A DNA stretch of 64,000 bases. It comes from Isoetes taiwanensis (Eukaryota > Streptophyta > Lycopodiopsida > Isoetales > Isoetaceae). A program made the position numbers and the translations under genes. Where the stretch lies: positions 14,928,386-14,992,385 of the forward strand of contig JAJEKV010000003.1 in the NCBI GenBank assembly GCA_021234155.1, in the 5' to 3' direction. Below the pieces are notes generated by a model that was given only the letters and a program-made list of their open reading frames with translations, searched no databases and was not told the origin of the DNA. Positions 55,790 through 64,000 of this stretch are shown in pieces. How positions within the stretch are numbered: the stretch's first letter is position 1; the number at the start of each line of letters is the position of its first letter.

Positions 55790-57884
55790 TCTGTTCGTAC
55801 CTTTACTCTGAATGAGCTTCTCAGCTAAACTGCGGCTCGATTGGATCGCCATCAGCGCAGGGAAGCTGCTCGCGATATGTATGATGCTGATTATGATATT
55901 GAAGATGACCATGTTCGCTCGCGTGCTCAGTCTGCACCACTTATCCCTCGTGTTTGCTCCCGGCCGGGGTCCCCCCTACTTGCAAACACTGTTCTCAATC
56001 GCAATCACCACATCACACTCCTGTGCATCAAACTCCTCATTATTTTCAAATACCAGACAACACTTACATCCACATTTCCTCTGGACCAACACTGTTGCCT
56101 TCCCAGCCATCTTCTCCACAACATGGTATAGGCTACCCTCATGTTTCTTTTGGTCCCCCTCATGTTCAAGAATTTCAATCTTCTCCATCTTTTCAACCTC
56201 ATGTTCAAGTTTACAACATTGGTGATCTCAAACTGAATGAGGATGGCACCCACAGGATATTGCCCACTGATGCCCCTCTCTCAGGACCTCCTGGTTTCAT
56301 GGCCCCCACGCAAATACCTTCCTCTCAACCCATGACTGTGCCTCAAAGTTATGTTCCTTCTTATACTCCACCACCTTATATGCAAGTTCCTGTCCCGTCG
56401 ACTGTCCACAATCTCAAGCTTACCTATCCGATTTTTGGGAATGCAAAAGGGAAGCCCATTCTTGATCAAAGTGCTCAGGTACATATAGAAGAATTTGAAG
56501 CTCCGGCTATCCTAAATGGCCACTCTCAGCCACAACTCAAGTTTCATATTTTCTCAACCACGCTGCATGGCGCCCCTCATCAATGGCTCATAGCCAATAA
56601 AAGTCATTGGAAACAGAACTGGCAAGAAATGAAGACTGCCTTCCTATCACATTATGGTACCACAGATGATGATCAACAGCTTCTCAAGCAACTCAACAAT
56701 GACCTCCAACAACAACCCATGGAGTCTGCTCGTGATTTTGCTGATCGTCTCCATAGCTTGGTTAGCAAGCTCAAAGAATACCCCACACAGAGTTAGAACT
56801 TGGTTTGGTTTCTGCAGGACCTTCCTCCAGCTATTCGTCTTATGACTGAGTACTTGCGCCCCAAGACGTTGGATCAAGCTATCAAGTTGGTCAACCATTC
56901 TGTCAATGTGCCTTCCCGCGGTGTTCCTCTCGCAAATCTTCCTTTCAATCCTCCGGTCATGGTTCCACAAAATATAGTCCAACCTCATCAATCTGCTCCA
57001 CCACAACGCAGTCAAATTTGGTATCATATTTGTAAGTATCAAGGCCATCTGGCAAATGAATGCAATTCCGCTAATGGTCCTCCTCATTGCAAATGTTGCA
57101 ACATGTGCAATCATGCTATTGAAGAATGCACGTGCTCTCATCCCACGCCTTTTCGACAAAAAATGGTCTTCCAACTTCAAACGACGCCTCAACAGTATTC
57201 ACAGCCTCAACAATATCCACAGCAACAGCAATATTCACAATCTTAGCAACCTCAGCAATCACGAGGTCAAACCTCACGCACTCCTTTTGATCCATCCAAA
57301 GCTCAATGCTATCATTGTCAAGAATAGGGTCACACCACTACGACGTGCCCACAACTTCCTCATGTCCAAGTACAACTTCCTGGAACGAATCAAACTGCCT
57401 CAGTCTGCCTCACTACCTATCAACTTTGGGTTGCTAATGGCAAACAAAGCCCCCGCCCCACGCTGAAGAAACCACCTCGCGCGCCTCAACAACAACGACC
57501 TCCACAAGCATTTCCATCTGCAGCCCTCGATCAATAGACTCAAGAAAAATCTATCAAGCCCTCAATCCTCCGGTTCAACAATCCAACTGGGTAGGTCTGG
57601 TCTCCCACTAGCACCTGGGCACACACCCCTTGATGCCCACGCCTCAGGACACACAACCTGCTTTTGCTATCGACACTATTCCTTATGAGGAACAAAAGAC
57701 GGTCCATTTCGACCCCGATCTTGATAAGCTCATGCCTCATGTCATGCCTAAAGTTCGCCAAAGTATTCTCAAGCTTATGCAAGCTGCCGAAGGACGCATA
57801 CTAGCTAATGTTCACACCACCACATGGGCTCAACAACGTCAAGTCGCGCCTTCTACGTCTAAGACCCCCTCACGCCCCATGGTG
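55790..57884 (+). pseudogene. Ty3 gag region (Tat/Athila-like), decayed, no pol
   Basis: It starts MSVRTFTLNEL near 55788 in a broken frame. Proline-rich segment (PPPYMQVPVPSTVHNLKLTYP), then gag capsid: PILDQSAQVHIEEFEAPAIL, FSTTLHGAPHQWLIANKSHW, ARDFADRLHSLVSKL, FLQDLPPAIRLM (frame break at 56796). Two zinc-knuckle-like motifs near 57030-57130 (CKYQGHLANEC, CKCCNMCNHAIEEC). A Q-rich stretch follows, then FDPDLDKLMPHVMPKVRQS at 57710-57770. It ends abruptly at about 57885 against a minus-strand Ty3 RT. Confidence 0.85.
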
Positions 57885-58430
57885 TGATAAAAGAAGTTTT
57901 GGGCTGACCTTCCTCCTTGATGCTAATTTGATTAAATCCTGAAAAACCATCTAAGAAAAAATAGATCTCTTTACCTGCAACAGCATGAAACACTGACTCC
58001 AAGAAAGGCAAAGGATAACAATCTTTGATGGTTGCCTTCTTTAAATCTCTATAATCAATGCAAATTCTAATTGTTTTGTTCTTCTTCTCAACATGCACTA
58101 TGCAAGACAACTATTCGGGATTTACTATCTCTGAAATCACACCAGCATCTCTCATTTTGTACAATTCTTCTTTAATTAGGCCAAGCAGAGATGCATTTAT
58201 TCTCCTCGATTTTTGCATAACAGGTTTCATGCCTTCTTTAATTTTTATTTCGAATTCATACACATCTTTGTCAACACTAATCAACTCATTGTAATCCCAA
58301 GCAAACACATCCTTCCATTCATCAAAGAATTTAACAACAACAGATTCATCTTCCTCTTTGAACAAGTCTCCATCAATCTTGACCCTTTTTATGAACTTTT
58401 ACATCTTTTACCTGTTTTTCTTCACTTGCA
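57885..58430 (-). pseudogene. Ty3 reverse transcriptase fragment
   Basis: Minus strand: FDEWKDVFAWDYNEL, GVISEIVNPE, CIVHVEKKNKTIRICIDYRDL, ATIKDCYPLPFLESV, FLDGFSGFNQISI and KTSFITPWG, where it is cut. The pattern is the standard Ty3 RT start with the first catalytic aspartate (FLDGFSG). A stop interrupts after NPE. Confidence 0.9.
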
Positions 58431-59037
58431 TTAATTATCAAGATTGGATAAAGTTGCTACAGATCATCTCTTTCTAAATCCTCCTCTTTTATTGCTCCTT
58501 CAGCCAGATGTTCAAGTAGAACACTCCTGCACAATGCATCTGCTCCACAATTTTGCTCTCTTGGCACATGACACAATTTCCTAGACTCAAAGTTTGCTAA
58601 TTCTTCCAAAGCCTTATCCCGCAGTAAGATCATGTCTTCATTTTTTCTTGATATTCTCCCAACACCTGTCTACAAACAAGTTGTGAATCTATTCATACCG
58701 AGATTCTTAGCTTTTTGCAATCCTGCTATCAGTGCTTTGTATTCTGCCATGTTGGAAGTAATGTTAGGAAAAATTCTTCCTAACTTGGCAAGCAATCTAT
58801 TTGAAGAGGCCTTGAGAATTGCAACAGAGGAGGCCAAACTTAATCTTTTTGAAACACTACCATCAAACCATAAATAAGCAAAGCTCTCACTTTTAGACAA
58901 ATTTAACTCAATGGAAAGTTTTGGCTCTGATACTTGCTCAGATGTAGAAAGCTCATATTCTCCACAGGGATTTGGCACCAGAATATCTTCCTCAATGAAA
59001 TTTAGAGCTTCAAATTCTCCCACTTTATTGTAAAGAC
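58431..59037 (-). pseudogene. RNase H-like domain between protease and RT
   Basis: Minus strand: YLWFDGSVSKRLSLASSVAI (first D), ITSNMAEYKALIAGLQKAKN (E in the helix), and near 58560 a degraded CVMCQEQNCGADALCRSVLL, the counterpart of the VPREQN..ADAL motif with the last D. The set D, E, D with MAEYKALIAGL is the archaeal/plant-type RNase H known as the additional RNase H of Tat-lineage Ty3 elements. Stops lie at about 58625-58590. Confidence 0.8.
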
Positions 59038-59466
59038 TTACCTTTTTTCTGCCATTTGTTTTCTTCCCAAGAGCAGATCATAGATGTCAGACTTCTCATC
59101 AATCCCTTCAAATGCAACAATCACAAAATGAATAGCCACAACAATTCCTTCTACATCGATTCTCACATTGCTTACTATTCCCATAGGATAAATTTTAGTA
59201 TTAGAAAAGGATTTTAACACCATGGGAGCTTTCTTATCAATTTCTAGACCACATAATCTCATGATATGATGAGGCATCACATTGAGTGGTGATCCTCCAT
59301 CTAGCAGTATTTTGGTGAATATTTTTTTACCCATTCTGGCAACACATGTAAAAGCTCCTGGATCATAGTCTTCTTGAGTCAACACATGCTCCTCAATGTG
59401 ATTTGTGAGAGCAAATTCATTCTCTTTGGCTAGATTCAGAACCTTTTTTCTATAATAGGGCAATTT
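59038..59466 (-). pseudogene. Ty3 aspartic protease
   Basis: Minus strand: GAFTCVARMGKKIFTKILLD, then DGGSPLNVM (the active-site motif is DGG instead of DTG, which is common in this lineage), MRLCGLEIDKKAPMVLKSFS, HFVIVAFEGIDEKSDIYDLL and LGRKQMAEKR. A one-base slip in an A run at about 59048-59053 breaks the frame into the following RNase H. Confidence 0.88.
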
Positions 59467-60245
59467 TCAGCAAAGTTAGCAAATCCACACTAATCTTGGA
59501 ATTTTTAAGCAAAGATTCAAAATCCTCACTCTCCTTATCCTTTTTCAAGTATTTTTAACAAGGGGGGGGAGGTACAACAAAATTTGGCTCATTTTCCTTG
59601 TGCTTGGGTGCATTGGTCTCCTCATTCACTTGAACTTGCTCTTTATCTTTTGAGTTATTCATTCCTCTAGTATGATTAGTCATAATCTCTTCTTGTTCTT
59701 CAATTTCTTGCACAAATCTAACAGAAGCACTGGGCTCATTAGTTTTTGACTTTTCTTGTCTAGCAAAGTATTCTTTGACACTGCATCTATCTTCATAATG
59801 TCCTATTGCTTTGCAGAAAGCACAAACATGGCCTTCTTTACCAAAATGCCCTCTCTTACTACACTTGGTGCAAGGTCTATACTAACAATAGTCTGATGAA
59901 TGAGTATTTCTTGAGTAATGAGCACATGGAGGGTATATCCTCTTCTCGGGTCTGGAACTTTTCATTTCTTGGGTGTGACTTCAACCAATGCTTCAGAGAC
60001 TTTGGATATTTCAGCCTTGACATCAGCTACAGGACCATCTGAATCTTCCATTTTTAGTTTCTTCTTGTCTTTCTGAACAACATATATTGGCACTGATCCA
60101 GGTCCCATATACTCCTGCTCATAATCTGGAAAGAAAGGATCATGAGGTGAGTGCACATCATCAAGAAGATAGGAGATCATGTCAGCAATTTCAATAGCCT
60201 TTGTCTAAGCTTTATGTATGGTGTCAAATCCTTCTTGCTTTTGAA
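59467..60245 (-). pseudogene. Ty3 gag C-terminal part
   Basis: Minus strand: KAIEIADMISYLLDDVHSPH, GPGSVPIYVVQKDKKKLKME, then a degraded cysteine-rich part near 59870-59770 and an acidic/proline linker. It continues the gag that is interrupted at about 63410. Confidence 0.75.
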
Positions 60246-61005
60246 TTTTGAGCATTTTCCTGTGTTACTCCGGACAACGAGAGCTGTCGGATTGGCATAT
60301 TTACCCTTTATTCCAAGATCTGGACCGTTAATAGCGATCCTCGTTTGTGGGGTATGCATGTACAAGTTTTTATATACTGTATATTGAGGTTTGCAAAATA
60401 CTATAAGATTTGAAAGAATGTACTTAATGGTGTTAATTTTATACACGTATTGTAAATATATTTTTGGGGCTCTCGCTGCCCTACATAACCCCCCGTGTGA
60501 ATATGCACCCAAACCAAAGGGGGTTTAAGGGGGATTTTAATTTAAATGCGTTAAATGCAATGGTTTATGTTAATAATGTTAATGGTAGTTGTGTGTTGAT
60601 TATTATATTAAAAAAAAATTTTGGGCCCTTCGGGCCCTAACTAAAGCAAACATAGGTAAACTTTATGGATCTAAACATTAATTACTATAAAAAGCACAAT
60701 AACATCAAGACAAATAAATTATTTCCATTGCATACCAAGAGCCGCCCAAATATACGCAAACACACTGTTATAAAATGGGCAAAAACAATAATAACATCAT
60801 AAGGTTTATTGAAAGGGCCATGCCCAATATAAAGCCAAGCCCACTAGTTCAAGAGAATCAATCTGTCAAAATAGTTTACAATACCCCCTAATATTGTAAA
60901 CTGCACATTGTCATGCATATGCTAGTGCATATACTAGCATATGATAACATGTGCTGGTATCAATGCAAGCACATAATGTGTAACATCTAATGTGTAACAT
61001 CTGGT

Positions 61006-61091
61006 GCAAGATCTCCAACAAATATGGAATGATCTGGACCGGAATCTGTTGCAAGGTTTCCAACAAATATGGAATGATCTGGACCGGAATC
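61006..61091. repeat. Two-copy 45-bp tandem repeat
   Basis: AACAAATATGGAATGATCTG with flanks occurs at 61006-61046 and 61051-61091. It lies just downstream of the last cyclophilin exon and may be part of its 3' UTR. Confidence 0.9.
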
Positions 61092-61121
61092 ACCACGGCT
61101 GTTCCATATGCCAAAAGATGC

Positions 61122-62113
61122 TCAGATCAACCGGTAAAGTTGTTTACAATTTGGCATTAGCATTCCATTATAAGTCTGAAGCACTTCCTTAATAGTCCTT
61201 TTGGGTCTGAACTTAGGGCTACTGGTAGGCTCCTGTTCAATCTTCTTCAAAACATCCATGCCCTCCACAACTTTTCCAAAAACAACATGCTTCCTGCATA
61301 TTAACCATTAATCATTAGGACTAGGAAAATAGAAAATTTTAATAACGAACCACCATCATTGTCAAATATAAAATGGATATCAATGTCAGGCATTTGCACA
61401 TCCTCTACTGAAGTTAAAGCAAGTTAATGCCAGTGTTTAAATGCCAAAGGGATCCATAGGGATCCAATAATGTGAGCTTTTAAGCAGAAAAGTATATCAA
61501 AATAACTCAGCTAAGCACAGAACATTCCAAACATGAAAACACTGTCACTAAAACAGGGTGTGGTAAAAAGAAACGAACAGCTTCTTCTACATGAAGTGCC
61601 AGTATTGGTAACACCTTATACAACAGAATCAAGTGGCTGTACATGGATTCATCACTTAATAACAAGTACTCTAACAAATTCACTCAATAACAGGCCATAG
61701 CAAGGTCAACTATCACCAGTAAAAATAAATTACTACAGTTACCTTGCAACTATAAGGGGTTTGCTTGTTACATTCTGTAAAAATGACAACAGCAACACTA
61801 GGCAGTATCAGAAAATTAAACAGGTTTTACAACAGTTAGCATGGCCAGCATCTCAACATGATAGCAGAGAGCTCATACCCATCAAGATGTTTTGCTGGAG
61901 CAAACGTAATAAAGAACTGGGAGCCATTCGTATTGGGCCCAGCATTAGCCATAGATAAGATGTCGGGATCATTATGACTGTGAATGAAGTTTTCATCTGC
62001 AACGATTGAAAGTAATATTAGATTTAAATCACAAATATGTAATTTCACTGCAAATGCAGACCATAGAAGCATACCTTTGAACTTTTCTCCATATATGCTT
62101 TCTCCACCACCTC
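61122..62113 (-). pseudogene. Cyclophilin (peptidyl-prolyl isomerase), last three exons only
   Basis: Exons 62113-62075, 61996-61879 and 61293-61122 on the minus strand, with GT-AG introns and matching phases. They read [55 protein letters not shown] and MDVLKKIEQE, then a divergent tail and TGA. These are the second half of a cyclophilin fold, with the conserved [13 protein letters not shown] segment. The first exons, which carry the FHR...QGGD active-site part, were not found upstream; sulfate-transporter sequence is there instead. The reading frame is undamaged, so transcription as part of a fusion is possible. A captured fragment is the likeliest reading. Confidence 0.85.
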
Positions 62114-62303
62114 CTGCAAACACAATTCCCAAATCATTTTATGTCGTCCACCGCTTTGTTAAAACTGCAAGGTTCTTACGGTAATTTCCATGCCCATTAG
62201 AATTTGCACAACATTAAATCTACTCTACCCAAATAAGACATCAGAATTCCCTGCAAGCAAAAGAGAAACTGAAAATAAAATAAAAGCAAGGTATTAAAAT
62301 GAC

Positions 62304-62447
62304 CTGAGGAATTGCAAGGCTGGCAATGGTGAGGCCGGAGACAAGGTCGGATTTGAAATCACTAAGTTTATATGATGGTCCCCACTGGAGGATAGGAAAT
62401 ATGTACTGCATTCCCAGGATTGCACCCCCACCGAACAAGCCTATCTG
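62304..62447 (-). pseudogene. Sulfate transporter, single exon fragment
   Basis: Minus strand, one open exon between GACAG and GTCATT splice sites: ILGMQYIFPILQWGPSYKLS, DFKSDLVSGLTIASLAIPQ. This is the N-terminal segment of plant SULTR proteins (Q.LFPI..WG..Y.......DL.AGLTIAS..IPQ). No other exon is visible within 1 kb on either side. It lies about 190 bp upstream of the cyclophilin exons in the same orientation. Confidence 0.85.
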
Positions 62448-63362
62448 CTGTCAGATTTGTAAGCCCGGAAAATAGCATTAACGATAATCTTTACGAATTT
62501 CCATTAGCAATACTAAGGTTAAGACTGTAAAGGTTATGCCATTCATGCAGCAAAGTCCGGCTTCTGCCTTCTCTTCCTCTTTCAGTCATGGCCAATTGGA
62601 TTAGGAAGCTTGGCCTTAAGCCCCAAACGCTTTATCCCTGCATCCTTAAACAGCACGGTAGAATTGGTTGCCAATACTTGCTGTATGTGGCCCATTGCAA
62701 AGAAGATTAAATCCCATGGTCCCTTTTAGCCAGAGATAGCGGGATGAACCGGGCTGCATGGAGTGAGAGAAGCATGAACCTAGCTGATGGGTTTATAAGA
62801 AGTTTCAGATCACCTCACAGTTTCGCTTTGGCGAGCATCCCGGCCTGCATCGTTAAGAGCCGAAATACTGATCCCGCTCCAAATTCAAAAACAATACCTT
62901 TTTCAGGGCCAATCTTGCTGCTTGCATCCAAGTCCTGCTGCTGTGTCCGGTCAGGGTTCAAGCAATCTAAGAGAAAGCGAGAGAATAAAACCTAAAACCC
63001 ATGAGCTCGATATCTACACTAGCTATGGACTTTGTTTAGTTTAAAATACACGAGGGAAATAGACCATGAAATAGGGTGTTTATTCTGAGCCCTTGATTAA
63101 GGACCCAAGGACTCAATCTTGACCATTAAAAAAAATGCATGGCACAAGCATCATGCAAACATGGGTCTAAACCATTGAGAATATGAAATTAGAAGATGAA
63201 AATACAGTGCGCACTCTAGATGTACGCATTAGTACACTCCCTGAAATACGGCCACCAAATCATATAAAAACCATAGGAAAAAACGTACAAAAATACAAAA
63301 GAAACCCCCTGTTATTGTGCTACATATTCTTGGTCTGCTGCTCAAACCTTTGATAAATGAAG

Positions 63363-63857
63363 CTACAAGGTGCAAAGTATGATTAGGTACTTGAATACAA
63401 GATACAGATTCAATCTTTCAACATATTGATGCACACTCTCACCATGTTTAATGTGAAAGGTTTGCAACTCAAAGATCGGATCTCGAGGATCAAGCAGCTT
63501 ACCAAATCTTGCCAAGAATTTCTTAACTATTTCATCCCATGAATTAGCACCTAAACTCATGACATATTCCAACCATGCTCTCACTTCATCATTTTTAAAA
63601 TACTTATTGAATTTAGAGAACTTACATCCTTTTTTGTGTCCATATTCCTGATAGTATTCCTCAAAAGTTTTCAAGAAGTTATTGGCATTCATACTTGGAT
63701 CAAATGTAGGAGCAGGAATTGGCATGTTCAACTCAAATTAGTGGCAAGGCATACCTGCATTTGCTTGTATACTTACTCCTGGCACTGCAACAGAGGTCTC
63801 ATGATTCTCTTGTGCTTCAGCATGCTCAGGAGTTTTGTTGTTTCTTCTGGGAGCCAT
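63363..63857 (-). pseudogene. Ty3 gag N-terminal part
   Basis: Minus strand from ATG 63857: MAPRRNNKTPEHAEAQENHE; a frame break near 63735; then FDPSMNANNFLKTFEEYYQE, KFSKFNKYFKNDEVRAWLEY, WDEIVKKFLARFG and HGESVHQYVERLN, a Ty3 gag capsid. It is cut after VERLN at about 63410 and continues at 60245. Sequence to the right edge (63858-64000) is probably leader; no primer site identified. Confidence 0.85.
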
Positions 63858-64000
63858 GAGTTCAAATTCCAGGTAATGATCTCGATAGAACCTCCAAAAT
63901 GTTGAAGGTGTTCTTGGCAAACCTTCAACTTCAATGGGTTAGAACCTCTAGGTTGCTTAAGGCAACCACTCTATGCAAGAAAATTCCAACAAGATTAGTA

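Larger units (their letters stand above)
60246..63410. mobile_element. Insertion within Ty3 gag carrying host exon fragments
   Basis: About 3.1 kb of unrelated DNA separates the two halves of one minus-strand Ty3 gag. It holds a sulfate-transporter exon and three cyclophilin exons, all on the minus strand, which suggests a gene-capturing transposon (Helitron or Pack-type) or a gene partly copied here. I found no clear terminal repeats or target duplication. GGGCCCTTCGGGCCC (60624-60638) is a short palindrome near the left side. The minus strand at 62880-62960 (DLDASSKIGPEKGIVFEFG) may be another fragment. Confidence 0.55.

Overview
This is nuclear DNA of a land plant and consists almost entirely of transposable elements. 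I recognise one complete host gene, an eight-exon U2 snRNP A' (U2A') gene at 44160-45940, which has GT-AG introns and plant-like sequence. The many LINEs with short tandem-repeat tails, the chromodomain Ty3 element and the DUF7869-type transposon proteins would suit a large-genome seed-free plant such as a fern or lycophyte. That placement is inference.

Left third (1-21545): nested retrotransposons. A decayed Copia element on the minus strand forms the outer shell, with LTR pieces near 938-2667 and 20825-21545. Fragments of one LINE family sit in its left LTR (1-937, 1205-2092) and in its gag (17279-19496, 19565-20021). Its RNase H is split by a Ty3 chromovirus at 2980-14304. That element has both LTRs, a perfect 5-bp target duplication (GGATC), a TGGTATCAGAGC primer site and a polypurine tract. 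Between its 5' LTR and gag lies an intact 227-codon reading frame whose last 99 residues are a histone H3 fold (5266-5949). A second reading frame of unknown function follows. Pol ends in an integrase with a C-terminal chromodomain. A retrotransposon that encodes an H3-like protein together with a chromodomain integrase is the most striking content of the window.

Middle (21545-40700): a decayed Ty3 pol interrupted by a LINE 3' end, then two 5'-truncated LINEs (26152-27768 on plus, 28205-29680 on minus). Next come two divergent decayed genes. A ParB-like plus methyltransferase-like protein runs leftward (33600-30940). A DUF7869-type transposon protein runs rightward (36408-39390). A 14-bp interrupted palindrome, ATCGC-N4-GCGAT, recurs between them and beyond the 3' end of the methyltransferase. 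I read this as one decayed DNA transposon with a prokaryote-like methyltransferase as cargo.

Right third (40700-64000): three tandem tRNA-like repeats, the U2A' gene, a nearly intact L1-like LINE (49545-53885, minus) whose ORF1 and ORF2 share one frame separated by a UAG, and two decayed Ty3 elements meeting tail to tail near 57885. The minus-strand Ty3 has an RNase H domain between protease and RT. It is interrupted by about 3.1 kb carrying one exon of a sulfate transporter and three exons of a cyclophilin, all in one orientation.

Frames, splice sites and duplications were read by eye. Family calls rest on motif recognition, not on database searches.
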